The notes beneath the pieces were generated by a model. The model was not told where the DNA came from. It saw nothing but the letters and a program-made list of their open reading frames with translations, and searched no databases. Below are positions 22,821-34,145 of a DNA stretch of 64,000 bases, in pieces. The stretch's first letter is position 1, and each line of letters begins with the position of its first letter. Position numbers and translations under genes: made by a program. This stretch comes from Amborella trichopoda (taxonomy: Eukaryota; Streptophyta; Magnoliopsida; Amborellales; Amborellaceae), in assembly GCF_000471905.2 (NCBI RefSeq), contig NW_006499827.1, forward strand, positions 793,486 through 857,485. Reading direction: 5' to 3'.

Positions 22821-23494
22821 ACATAGAATTTGTATGTCCTATTTGGGTTACCACATGAGAAAGGCGACTTCTTCTAGAAAGAGAGAGGCATGGGCCTCTT
22901 GTGCATTAGAGACAAGGTATCTCCTTATAAAAAAAGAATTTCCTATGCGTAGATGCTCCACTCCATGTTTTGCCTCATGTAGATTTAGAAGCTAGTTTTT
23001 TTGTAGATAAGCGGTTCTCATGAAGATTTTGGGTGGTTTTCACTAAAGTGAGAAAAAATCTCAGTTGTTCCTAAGGTTTTTCTCTTGGACAGTTATTTAG
23101 TTGTAGAATGGAGATGGTCCCTTCTTAGACAGTGGTTTAGCTGTGGAATTGAGATGAGAGATCAGTGGATCGTGCTGATCGGGAAAGCGGGTCTAAAAGG
23201 ATTTGCTCGACTAGGTTTTGTCGAGGGTTAGAGATGTAACTCTATATCCTAATATCTGTGATGTAACTTTCATTGATATAGTGGATTTCAATTTTTTGTA
23301 TCCATGGATGTAACCCTCTTGGGGTGAACTACATATATCTTTGTCTTCTTGTGGTGTGGGTGTTTTGTGTTTTATTTCTCGTGGCGCTTTGCTCTCTCTA
23401 ATTTTGTTTCTTGCTGGATAAGTACACGATTTTGGTGGGATCCAACTTTTAGGATTATTGTTTCCGCATCTAAGAGAATTTGTAAATCCTAACA

Positions 23495-23756
23495 TCATTC
23501 ATCTCTGCTATACTTATTCTTTGGGTATATTGGTTTTATGCTGCCCAATATCCAGTCTCATAAAGCAAAGCTAGTATCACAGTTGTCCTATACAACTTGT
23601 CCTTTAGTTTCATTGGTACGTGGCGATCACATAATTCCAGTTGCACATCTTCAATTCGTTCACCCAGCTCTATTATGCGTACCAAATCTTCTTCAATCTC
23701 TCTATTTTTTTGGATTATCGACCCAAGATATTAAAAACGCGATCTTAGATGGTTAA
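23495..23756 (-). mobile_element. RTE-type LINE, continuation of the piece at 21296
   Basis: Starts with CATCTCTGCTATACTTATTC, which follows the CACTCATC end at 21620 in related copies, and goes on through CATAAAGCAAAGC and TTGGATTATCGACCCAAGAT. It is the further-upstream part of the same decayed reverse-transcribing element. Confidence 0.75.
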
Positions 23757-25661
23757 GAGTATGTGCACTATTTTAATTTTATTTTTCTTACATATCCAAT
23801 CAAATTAAAATTTTGGATGTCCGTATTTCCAAAGGCGCACTTGTTAAAATTAAAAAAAATGTAATAAATAAAATGGCTTTAATGCTTTTAAGTTTCAAGG
23901 ATATTGGCTCATTGCTAGTGCGAGGATGGATAGACACTCCAACGGGAGTTTGAAATTTAACTCAAAATGTTTTATTTTATTTTAATTTTCAGCGTCCTTT
24001 GAGAGTTTTTTGAATGGGATCCAATGTGCTGAAAAGGATAAGAGTGGATAGCGTGTTTGTGAAGCCAAAAGATACTAAATGAAAAAGTGAAGCCAAAAGA
24101 TTCTATGCTCCCTCCGGAGTAGAATGTTTTTTTACTCCCTTAGGTAAAATAACACCTATAATTAATTTTAAGACTTCAAATTTTAGTAATATTAGTGGGA
24201 CACATGCGTTACATGTAGAAATAAAATATGTGATCAGGTAAATATGCAGTAAGCATTCACGAATTATTATGGCAAATGAGAAATTACAAAATATAAAGAT
24301 AAAAACACACATGTGCAAGATTGCACACCATGGTTGCCCAGCTAAAAATCGATTGTATAAGATCCAAATAAAGACTTTGTTGCACCCACAGTACCAAATC
24401 AAAAAACCAATGCAATTATGTTCTCTAGAGAGAGAGGAGGGAGAGGCTTGCTTTTAAAGAGAAAGAATTCAAGGTATTCCCAAGAACAAAATTAGGTCAA
24501 CATTGTAATGGCTTTCAAGTCCAAGTGACATGGAGTTTTGAGATGCTCTGAATGAGATGAAATGAATATGATGATATGTCATCTATAATTCTTTTCTTTT
24601 TATCTTCAATGATATCTCTCCTTAATTTTCTCTCTCTATGTCTCTCTCTATATCCTTAATGATCACACTCCTTAATTCTCTCTTTGTATATGATGAAATT
24701 ATTCTAAAATGCTAATTTATTGTCTATCCTATCCTAAAATATCAATTTTGAGGAGATAAAGAGAAAACTTTCCTAGAACATCATGATCCTTTCACTCTCA
24801 ATTGTTTCCCTAATTCTCTCTGCCCCCATGTCATATCATTGATCATCTCTCTTAGTATGGGAATAAAATTAGTTTAAAACCCCAATTTCTTCTTTATGTC
24901 TCTCTCTTTCCCTAAAGATGGGAAACATATATTAAAATTTCTTCTCTGTATCAATAACTTAGGAAATGCTATCCTACTCTCTCTGTTGTACTAAAAAATA
25001 ATAATGTATCTCTCCCCGAAATAAGGGGATTAGATACCCTAATTTCTTTTATTTAAAGATCATGTGCCCTACATCCACTTTGTATAGCATCCTTTCTTAT
25101 TTTTGCAACATGTGTCTACCCCATAACTATGGCTTAACTCATAGATTAATCTCAATGAAAAAAAACCCCTAATTGCTCTCTCTATGCTCTTGAAAAAAAA
25201 TAATATCTCGGGAATAGAGATTATCTAATTTTTAAAAGGTAAGACTACTCAAATTTTTTTTTAAAAAAAATAATTTGTTTTAATAATACTTGGGTTTAAG
25301 TGAGAAATGTTTTAGAGAGAGTTGTTGAGAGAAGGATTGTCCTGTTCATTATAGAGAGAATAATTGGGTTTAAGAGAGAGAGAGTAAATATTTGGTTTTT
25401 TGAGAGAGAGAGAGACTGGTTTATGAGAGTTTGTGAAAGGGAGCAATTTGCATGTATCTTGGCCTCCATGTGATGTGACTGGCATGCAATAATTTGGGGC
25501 AAATTGGTAATTTGCTAGGGGATCCTATGAGCAAGAATAGAGAGAGAGAGTAGCTTGTAAAAAAAGAGAATAGAGAGAGAAAGTACCATTTTTTTTAGGT
25601 GCTTCTACGGATGTGGCATGGATATGCGTATGAGTTCTATCAAAATTTTCCTGCTCTTAAA
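23757..25661. other. Intergenic, CT-rich then GA-rich
   Basis: A family B-like piece at about 23770-24000 and a family E end at about 24105-24140 (CTCCCTCCGGAGTAGAA) are visible. 24600-25110 is pyrimidine-rich and 25310-25600 purine-rich, but I could not align the two as inverted arms. No gene seen. Confidence 0.45.
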
Positions 25662-25895
25662 GGGATTGCCTATAAAGATATTATTTATATTTTGTACACG
25701 AATGTCATAGTTATTCTCACTAATTAGGTGTCAAATTAGATAGTTTGAGCGTGAGTCACGAAACCCAAGAATTTTTTTTTAAAACTTGTGTGTATTCGTT
25801 GGGACACTTACAACCTCCTATTTTGAAATTTAAGAGACAATGATGATTGTGACCTCTATATATAAAACATAAATGCCCTCTTTTTAAACAGTCCC
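25662..25895. mobile_element. Family D MITE, most complete copy
   Basis: 234 bp with inverted ends of about 60 bp. The left end is GGGATTGCCTATAAAGATAT; the right end, read inverted, is GGGACTGTTTAAAAAGAGGG. Inside each arm are matching GTACACGAATGTCAT / ATATAGAGGTCAC phrases. Pieces occur at 7986-8166, 17757-17825 and 63029-63236. Confidence 0.65.
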
Positions 25896-25999
25896 AAGAA
25901 TATATTATCTATCTACTTGATGAATCAAAACTTATACTACGAATATCTTTAATATCTTAAATTTTGGATATGTGATCTCTAGAATTCGACAGCCAACCT

Positions 26000-26260
26000 C
26001 AAAGAAAATAAAAAGAGAAAATTTACTCTAAAAAACGCATACCAAGATTGAATCATCCAAATTTTGATTTAGATGTTCAAGAACTCAAAAATCAAATTTT
26101 TTTTTAGTTGAAAATAATCATCTAGTTATAACAAGACATATCCGGAAACTTAAAAAAAAAAAAAACAATAAATAAAAAATCTCACAAGTGTTTTACCTAA
26201 GGGAGTAAATGTATGCTCCTGAGGGCGCATACTATACACGCTCTAAAGTGTTTTATCTCT
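26000..26260. mobile_element. Family E MITE, decayed copy
   Basis: The right end carries TTACCTAAGGGAGTAAATG and CTCCTGAGGGCGCATACTA. The interior AACTCAAAAATCAAATTTT block recurs in other family E copies. Confidence 0.5.
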
Positions 26261-26332
26261 TAAGGCGTTTAGGACACTATCACTATTATATGGGTTTAAG
26301 GCGTTTAGGACACTAGCACTATTATATGGGTT
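26261..26332. repeat. 36-bp tandem duplication
   Basis: Copies at 26261-26296 and 26297-26332 differ at one base (CTATCACT against CTAGCACT), so the duplication is young. It lies at the junction of a family E copy and family A copy 11. Confidence 0.9.
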
Positions 26333-26722
26333 TGGTTTGCATAAGGTTGCACCTTAAATAATCAAAGTAAGGTGCACCTTCAAACTTTGTCATGAGTTGT
26401 AATTGTGGTTTCGAAAATTCTTAGGATAGTGTGAGAATCTATTTTTATCTATAATTATAAACTTTTAAATTCTAAAAACAGTTCAAATCAAATAGATATA
26501 TAAAATATATTAAAATTTTGAAAATAGATGGTCCAGATAATGTGTCGCAGGATGTAGTAGTTTTAGAACTTGAAATCTCTTTTTTTCTCCATATTTATAT
26601 ATCTCGATGTTGCGATGATCAATTAGATGTTTTCGAATATTAAAACAACATTTTTCAAAGGATCTAATAAATGTATCTTAATTTTATATTTTAAGGTGTC
26701 AACGTTATATAAATTTTTTCTC
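26328..26722 (-). mobile_element. Family A MITE, copy 11
   Basis: The left end GTTTGGTTTGCATAAGGTTG has the hairpin AAGGTTGCACCTT. The right end is ACGTTATATAAATTTTTTC. Interior blocks match copy 8. Confidence 0.65.
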
Positions 26723-26874
26723 TATTATAAAACCTAGACAATTCTTGTTGACCTTTCTTTTTGAAATCTCTATGTTAAAGTACTTAAATCTCTTTAAAAA
26801 TCCCACCTCTTCATTATATGTGTGCAAACATGTCATGTTTGAAAAGCCTTCACTTATAGAAAAAAGTTTAAAAA

Positions 26875-27220
26875 AGTTTATATAAAGTGGCCACCTCATA
26901 CTATAAAAATAAGACGTACCTTAAAACCCCATCAAAAAATATTATTTCGATGCTAGAAAACCTTCAAATTGATCATCCTAACACCAAGATATAAGGATTT
27001 GAAAAACAAGATTAAGTTATAAAAATAGTGCAGCTTATAAGCACATTATCTAGAGTGTCGATTTTTAAATTTTTTGAATGTTAGGATATGTGCAATTTGC
27101 ATCAATTTTAGAGCTTTAAAATTTTTGGTTAGGGATATAATAGATTTTAATGCCATCGTAACGCTTTCCAACACTGAAACTCCATCTTCCAATATAGTTT
27201 GGACACCATATACAAACCCC
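26875..27220 (+). mobile_element. Family A MITE, copy 12
   Basis: Begins AGTTTATATAAAGTGGCCAC, whose terminal palindrome is GTGGCCAC. Ends TTTGGACACCATATACAAAC. The middle carries the ATTATCTAGAGTGTCG block. Confidence 0.6.
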
Positions 27221-28702
27221 TTGTTATATTCATATTCATACAAATTGCTAACACTCTTATCCATAGTTGTTGGAGGCAATGGGAGGTTTAAGAGCGGGAT
27301 TGATTTGGGGAATATCAAACTGCCATAGGGTAGAAGTTTCTTGGGATTAAGATCGACATCCATACATCAAACAAGTTAAGAAGCTAGATCCTAGCATACC
27401 TGGGAGGGAGATCCGATGTCACTGGGATCGAGCTTTTGACTTGGGAGGGTCTAAGCTCCACTATACATAAAATGATATCAATTAATAGTATATGATAAAA
27501 TTAAGATCACATTAATACTAGCTTGATCAATTACCATACACTATAGTCTATTACCCATGCTATAGTTATAGTATTTCAATTTACTATAATAATAAAATTT
27601 AATAATATCATAAAGTACTTGACAATGACAATAAAATAGCTCAACTAATAGTATATCTTCTCTCTTTGGAGGGTTTCTACATATTGAGATCCTAAAGTGG
27701 GACCTATCCACGTCTATCCATATAACATGATTTCTACAAGTCACGCTCCTTATCCATCACAGTCCACTCATTTATAGGACCATAATAGGCTCTTATTGCC
27801 ATAAAGTTCACATGGGAATATTAAGTTACACTTTTTTTTGTTCTTTTTGTGCATTGTCAAAGATAAATTTTTCTCTTTTTGGCCTAAACTTCCATCATCT
27901 TTGTCAAGAAGTTTCTAAAGTTTCATGTGCTATTATGACAAAAGTAGATTTAGATGAAATTTGCCTCAACTTTATCATAATTATAATGATATTTTCGTGA
28001 TTCATTTTATTATTAAAAAATACTTATTTTTTCTCTCTTTAAGCAAGTTTATGGAAACACATGATTGTATAAAATATAAGTGATGGGATTATAAGTTAAG
28101 CAAGTTTATGGTTGTATTTTGAATATAAATTAGTCCTGAATCCATTCCGTCAAGATCGGACCATACGACAATATCACGAGATTTTATACATACATATTGA
28201 AATGTTTGAGGGGTGATATTTATAAGAATGTTACCTTTGGTAAAAGATAGTCGTAAATAGCTATCAGATATAAAATCCTGGTAACAAAGCTTTGTGTCAT
28301 AAAATTTGAGAAATTTTTTATAAACTTTGATCTTATTGTGATAAATTTCAAATATTTGAACTAGTGACCTTCCTCACTCAAACTGATATGACTACTATTA
28401 AGATGAAGCCCAAGGGATATAATTGAGTTATTCTGCAGTAACTTTTGTTCGAGGGAGTGTAAAATGAGACTATTTACTTTTTGCAATTATTTACAGCTAT
28501 TGGATGTAAAATAAAGGGATTGAGGTTGTGCAAGTGGCCCTGCTCAAAGTCCACAAAAATGTGTGACACACACCTAGCTAAAAAATCCCATTTATGATGG
28601 CTATGATTGGTCGTTTTTGTGGCAAAGGTAAATAGTCCCTTTTTATATATTCTTTTGTTTTATTCTTTGCCTAACAAATTATATATCCATTTTTAAAAGG
28701 AA
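27221..28702. other. Intergenic, nothing recognised
   Basis: AT-rich, about 1.5 kb, no element ends or coding domains found. Confidence 0.45.
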
Positions 28703-29087
28703 AGTGGTTTGATGTGGCTGAAGCCCTATCAAACTATGTAAAACCTCACCTCATAATTTATCAAAAATGATAGTTCAAGCATTGAAAAACATTTATATTG
28801 ATCATCTCAGCTTGAGCATATTATTTGTGGAAAAAATTAGGATTTTAAGCTCCAAAATTGTGTATATTCTAATAAATTATCTAGACAGTCAATTTCACTT
28901 TAAAAATAAGTCTTTAGAGATCTACAAGATTTGTACTATTTTTTAATTTCAAATTTTGTTGTCGGGTTGGAAATTGATTTATATCCATCATGAAGATTTC
29001 CATTGCCGAAAGTGCTTTGTAGACAAGGGTTTGAGATGAGGCTTTATTTTGTTTTCATAAGGCCTAAGCCTTAAAGAAACTCCATCC
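28703..29087 (+). mobile_element. Family A MITE, copy 13
   Basis: The left end AGTGGTTTGATGTGGCTGAA is an inverted match to the right end, which has AAGGCCTAAGCCTT followed by AAAGAAACTCC. The stem AAGGC/GCCTT is preserved. Confidence 0.65.
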
Positions 29088-29285
29088 TTTTTTAAAACTC
29101 TAAAGATGGGCGTTTGAAGGATGAAAGCGAATAGACAAGAAAAAGGTCAAATGATTAAGAAGTTAATGAACTCCTTTTGTCATGAGTGCTCCATCACTCA
29201 CCTTTCTCTATTATTTGGGATAAGGATGTGTGTGTCCTTGCATACTAATTACAAACATTAAAGCCGAGAAAATAAGAAAGGAAGA

Positions 29286-29660
29286 AGTTTCTATAAGGGC
29301 GAGGCCCTAAACAATCAAATTATGGTGTACCTCAAAATTTTACAAGAAGGGGTTTATTTGATGCTCAAAAGCCCTCAAATCGATCATCTCGACTTCAAGA
29401 TATATGGACATGAGAAAAAAATGGATTTCAAGCCTTGGAAATAATATTTTTTTTAATGCATTTTCTGAACTGTCAATTTTCAAGTGTTCATAGATATGTT
29501 CGATTTATACTGTTTTTTAAGCGTAAATTTTTACGATTATAAATGAAAACAAATTTTTAGGCCTGTCACAAAGGTTTTCAGTACTGAAGCTATACCTTTC
29601 GATACTATTTAAAGGTGTACCTTAGTTTGATTGTTTAGAGCCTCAGTCTCATACAAACCA
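29286..29660 (+). mobile_element. Family A MITE, copy 14
   Basis: The left end has AGGGCGAGGCCCT (stem AGGGC/GCCCT). The right end reads TTTGATTGTTTAGAGCCTCA and CATACAAACCACA. Interior matches copy 8 in reverse. Confidence 0.7.
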
Positions 29661-30170
29661 CAGAGTTGATTTGGATCAGCAATTTCCATCCGGATTGACT
29701 GGTTTGTATTGATCCAGCTTTTGATAAATAAACAAGAAATAAGAAAGAGTAATTTTCGGATTTATATGGAATGTCATTTAACAAATTCAAAATTAAACAT
29801 ATTTTCGGATTTCTATATACCAAAAATGCTGGATTTCAAATTTGCCCAAAAATCCCCAGGGGACTTGAGTATGTTTTAATTATTGTTTTTTAAAATCAAA
29901 ATTGTTTTCTTGAATCAAAATTAAAATTATTAAATCAAAATCAAAGTTTGGAGCATCACAAATTGCTGAGAAAATCACAAATTTTAAATTTTAAATAGAA
30001 AATTGTTGAGAGAATGTATCAAAATTTTTTAATCTTCACAGTAGTTTTCACAATGTAATCTTCGAGTTTCAAATATCGGGTTGAAACTTCTTGTTATGTA
30101 TATTGTAAAACATAGATCAATATGACAATTACAAATTGTCATAAATTTCACAGGGATTAGATGAAAGTCA
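29661..30170. other. Intergenic, nothing recognised
   Basis: A/T-rich with repeated AATCAAAATT phrases; no gene or element ends. Confidence 0.4.
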
Positions 30171-30262
30171 TCATCATTCTAGCTATTTGAGGTCGGCTAG
30201 ATGAATATTTTTCTATCATTATGTTCTATCAACAGTCATACCCTCCATAAGATTAGAGAGAA
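30171..30262 (-). mobile_element. RTE-type LINE, short 3' fragment
   Basis: ATCATCATTCTAGC, GAGGTCGGCTAGATGAAT and CATACCCTCCATAAG correspond to the last part of the RTE 3' end seen at 45664-45870. Only about 90 bp remain. Confidence 0.55.
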
Positions 30263-30651
30263 ATTTCAAGAATGGTGGATCCGGTCTCAAAAGTGATGGT
30301 AAAAACCCCTAATTTGTATCTTGGGAAATCCCATTTGCAACAAATTTGATGCAAAAAATGTTCGTAGGGTTATCATATATCAATGAGAGAGGAATAATTT
30401 GCATCAGCCCAATAATCGACTGATTCCTAATTGGATCGATTGATCTGGATTCATATCAACAATTTTTAAGACCCAAGAAAAAGAAATATGAACTTGGGGG
30501 ATTATTTCATCGTAACTTTGTCTCTCTCTCTCGTGGAACTCTCCCATTAGTAAAGGGGTGAAAACATGTTCATCTTGAGGGCTAGCAATCGGTTGGGCGG
30601 CCCAGCTCAACCCTAAAAACCTAGGGACAGGTCAGGACATCATGGCCAAAG
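30263..30651. other. Intergenic, nothing recognised
   Basis: No supported feature. Confidence 0.4.
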
Positions 30652-31055
30652 TAGGGATGGCAACGGGTCGAGTATGGGTCGGGTCTGGTTGGACCCCGAC
30701 TCAAATAATATTCGGGTCCAAATTTTGGACCTATACCCGGAACTATTGGGTCTTGAATCTTCCTGTCAGGTCCCAAATCTAGTTGGATCCATTGCCACCC
30801 AACGACTATGAGCTTATTTTACTTTGTCAATAGTGCTGTACATGTTGCCAATATTGTGGCAATATGAATACTTAGTGCGCACCTAAAGATACATGATTGC
30901 AATCATATACCCTATGATTACAGGTAGGGGTCGGGTCTGGCTGGATTGAACCGGACTCGAATAGTATTTGGATCCAAAATTTAGACCCATACCCGGACCC
31001 AAGGTCGGGTCTTCTCGTCAGGTCCAAGGTCTGATCGGGTCCATCACCACCCCTA
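30652..31055. mobile_element. Non-autonomous hAT-like element
   Basis: The left end TAGGGATGGCAACGGGTC and the right end, read inverted, TAGGGGTGGTGATGGACC are matching terminal repeats of the hAT type. Flanking 8-mers GGCCAAAG and GGCTGAAG agree at 6 of 8 positions, as expected for an old hAT target duplication. Both arms are rich in GGGTCGGGTC/GACCCG and the middle has TTGCCAATATTGTGGCAA. No transposase. Same family as 54781-55287. Confidence 0.65.
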
Positions 31056-31109
31056 GGCTGAAGGGCAAGATCAGGATAGGCCTAGGCCAGTGCCAAGAGA
31101 AGTAATCTA

Positions 31110-31430
31110 TGAGGTTCACCTGAAAAATTTGCTAAAATAGAGTGTTTCGAAGTTGGAAAATATTCCAATTGATCATCTCATCCTTGAGATGTATCGATTA
31201 AATAATAATAATAACAATAATTTCAAGTCTCAATAATAGTTTATCTTATAACAAATTGTCTAGATCGTTTATTTCCAATATACCTAAGTATATATTTGCT
31301 CATCTCCACTGTTTTTAGAGTTTTAAATACTATAATTATGATTGAACACCAATTTTTGAGCCATTATAAGATTTTGAAACCATAACTACTTCTTGGGACA
31401 AAATTTAAAGGTGTATTTATTTGAACAATA
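31110..31430 (+). mobile_element. Family A MITE, decayed copy 15
   Basis: The interior has the family A order of blocks (GATCATCTCATCCTTGAGAT, then TCTTATAACAAATTGTCTAGA). The ends are too decayed to define. Confidence 0.45.
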
Positions 31431-31969
31431 TCAGGTGAGCACCTTGGACCGACCCTCGACTGAATTTCAAAATATAAAAAACTTTAAAATAATTAAAATA
31501 TAAATTATTAAAAAATTATTAAATTTTATTTTTGTCAGTCCAACCAATCAAAACCGATTAACCTAAATATACTTTAGGGATCTAAATGGGCACACCACTA
31601 GTAACGCTTACATGAGGCTGACATTACTGCATAGTGGCCTCAACTTAGCGTTTTACAAGCTAGGGTTTCCCAATTCAAAAAGGACAAATCAATAAAATTA
31701 TCAACTAGATACAAGGATATATCAGTTCACTTTAGTTTATGGTGGAGAGAGGAATGATTGTAGAGACAGAAAGAGATAAGGTTTGAAACTTTGAATTGGA
31801 AGTGTGAAAAAGTTGAAGATGAAAGTAGGTCAATAGTAGGAAAAACATAACACGCTCCCATCATAACCAAATCTCTCATGAGGCCCTTGACTACATCAAA
31901 TTTCATCCACGTGAAAATCCCCCACCTTCTGACCTAAATAAGGCCCACCCTCTACCCTAAACTAAACTT
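31431..31969. other. Intergenic, nothing recognised
   Basis: AT-rich; a short CCAACCAATCAAAACCG patch at about 31540 resembles GC-ended MITE debris. Confidence 0.4.
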
Positions 31970-32170
31970 TAAAGTAAATAGTGCATGTACTATGCTCCTT
32001 AGGGAGGATACTGCACATCTCCTCCTTGCTCAAAACACCTGTTTAGGAGAATTTTTTTGGTCTAAAATTTGAGAAACATATAATAATTCTTAGGTTACTA
32101 TTTTTAAAAGAAAAATAATTGGATTTTAAGTCTTGCGACACTTAAATCTTGCCCCTTCAAAGATTAGTCG
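31970..32170. mobile_element. Family E MITE, decayed copy
   Basis: GCTCCTTAGGGAGGATACTG and the TTTTTGGTCTAAAATTTGAG interior phrase compare with 58093-58424. Confidence 0.45.
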
Positions 32171-32194
32171 GTCTTAATCTTGAGGAATAAGTTT

Positions 32195-32875
32195 TTGAGT
32201 AATTTATGTATGGACAATAAATAAATAAAATACAAAATGGGTCAATTTAAGCAAAAAATTACGAGAAAGGTCGTTTAGTATAGAGTTTTTATTTTCTCCT
32301 ATAATGCCCCTAGGTCCAGGGATGGTATCCCTGAACTGGTTTTAAATAATGTTTTTTTTAGTTTCTTTCGATTGTCTAAGCCATGCCCTATGTTTTAGAA
32401 CAGTAGGCGACCAGTCCGAGGTCCCCGTCCTCAGACCGCCCAGATTGTGGTGTTACACCACATTATAAACGATCTGAAAATGAAGATCTCGAACTGCTGC
32501 AATTCAGTGAGCAATCCGATAGCCAGTCTGCAGCTGGAGATCTCGAACTGCCTAAAATGTGGTGTAACATGACAATATGGACAACTCGAAGATGAGACCT
32601 TGGATTGCCTGTAATGTACTGTAACATCACAATCTGGGTGGTTCGAGGATGAGAACCTCGGACTGGTTGCCAACTATCTCAAAACACATTGGGCACAACT
32701 CATATAATTTAAAAAAATGGGAAAAAAAAAAAAACGTTCCGAAAATACCATCCCTAAATTGTAGGGCATTATAAAAAAAACTAAAAAATCTACAGTAAAT
32801 GACGGTTTTGATAATTTTTTAGCTAAAATTGATCCAGTATTTTACTATTTATTCGGTGTCCGTAAATTGCTTTTT
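32195..32875. mobile_element. Long-TIR foldback element, about 680 bp
   Basis: Inverted arms of 250 bp or more. On the left: GTAATTTATGTATGGACA, then TATAATGCCCCTAGGTCC, then GGCGACCAGTCCGAGGTCC. On the right, read inverted: GCAATTTACGGACACC, TATAATGCCCTACAATTTAG, GGCAACCAGTCCGAGGTTC. The arms meet in a short centre near 32535. No coding sequence. The structure fits a foldback or TIR-MULE derivative. Confidence 0.7.
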
Positions 32876-33951
32876 AGTGTCGGACTCGAATGTTTTTGGC
32901 TTGAGTGACGTTTCTATTCAAATTTTACCCTCTTGCACCTCTCTCTCTAACCCTCACGTTCTTCCCTCTCCTCCCATTCTTTTTCCTCGTCTCCTTCCTG
33001 CTTTACCCTCTTTCTCCTTTATGCTTCTTCTCTCTCTCTCTCTCTCTCTAACATGTTTCTATTCAAGCTTAGTGGCCTTTTTCTCTCTAGAAACATTGGC
33101 TCATGCCCTCACTTCATATCTCAAAGACAGCCAAGGCTCCGCCTTTCTTCCAATGGCTCAGGCCCTCCGATCATCATGTGTCAATGGTTTTTATCATCTT
33201 TGAACAACATGCCAAGGCCGCAGCCCTAGCTTTCACCTCTTCCTCTCTTTAAGAAAAGACAACTGCTAAGTTTTTCATTTCGCTCTCCCAAAAAACACAT
33301 CAGCTGAGTTTTCCCTTTCGCTCTCCCAAAAACTCAGTAAATAGAGATCAGATCTCTAACAACCATAACAAGGTAGGACAAACTTATCGGTGTTCTCTAA
33401 AATATAAATGATTTGACTACCCCCTCTCCTCTCTTAAAAACCAGACAGTCCCTTCTTTAGAAACTTCAGTCTCTTCTCACCCTCTACCTCTTCCCCTCCC
33501 TATAAAAACCAGTAACAAGATGCAGGATTTCACATATTCAAAGAGGTGTGCAGGATTTCACATATTCAAAGAGGCGGTTAGCACAGAGTAGAGTATTACA
33601 GTGAAGCAAGTTGCGCTTGATTTACTCATGAATCTCTGAGAGATTATTAAGGACCAATCTTGTTGTTTTTGGAACACAAGGTGGGTTCAAGACAAGGCAA
33701 TTTAGAATTTATTGACAAGATGGGGTAGAGGGTTTTTTGACAAATCAATAAAATTAAACATTCAAACAATCTACCAACAAAATAAAATAAGACGAGAATG
33801 TTTTTCAATTGTGGTGGAAAAAACTTGCATTTTTTTTCTCTATGAATATTTTTTTATTTCACATGCAACCTGGCCCTTAGCTGACGTTAAGGGGTAATGC
33901 CAAAAGGCCACCACTCACTCAAAATAAACATATCTCACTTTTATATAAGGA
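32876..33951. other. CT-rich stretch with small duplications
   Basis: (CT)n at 33030-33049. Two copies of a roughly 38-bp unit with TTTCGCTCTCCCAAAAA at 33265-33340. TATA-like CTATAAAAACC at 33499-33510. An LTR or a dead promoter region would look like this, but no paired end was found. The CT-driven open frame at 32829-33203 is not convincing as a gene. Confidence 0.4.
33521..33574. repeat. 28-bp tandem duplication
   Basis: TGCAGGATTTCACATATTCA begins both copies, at 33521 and 33549; identical by eye over the shared part. Confidence 0.9.
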
Positions 33952-34145
33952 AAATTGTTTCATAGGCCGCAACCCTATCAAAATAAGTAATGCATCACCT
34001 CATAACTCATAAAAATTTGCCATTAAAGTGTTGAAAATCTTTAAATGGAGAATCTCAGCTTAAACATTAGAGTTGTGAAAAGAAATTAGGATTTCAAGTT
34101 TTAAAAATAACGTATATTACAATAATCATATGGACCAGCCATTGC
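33952..34145 (+). mobile_element. Family A MITE, truncated copy 16
   Basis: Starts TTGTTTCATAGGCCGCAACC, then follows the copy 13 interior (CACCTCATAACTCATAAAAA) and stops near 34145. Confidence 0.5.

Larger units (their letters stand above)
21621..23494 (+). mobile_element. Probable solo LTR, copia type, with nested MITEs
   Basis: Fossil. The left end reads TTGGATATGATGATTATCC and the right end AATCCTAACA, the inverted-end style of copia-group LTRs. The flanks TCATC and TCATT agree at 4 of 5 positions, as expected of a target duplication. A pyrimidine-rich stretch near the right end looks like an R/U5 region. Without the two family C MITEs it is roughly 1 kb. No internal gag-pol region is seen, so it is most likely a solo LTR. 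It sits inside an RTE LINE. Old and broken. Confidence 0.6.

Noticed and set aside
23211-23498. 95-codon minus-strand open frame
   Set aside because: Falls in the right part of the solo LTR; antisense by-product.
32829-33203. 124-codon open frame, Ser/Leu-rich
   Set aside because: Driven by CT-rich sequence with no domain or splice support; it also overlaps the end of a long-TIR element.
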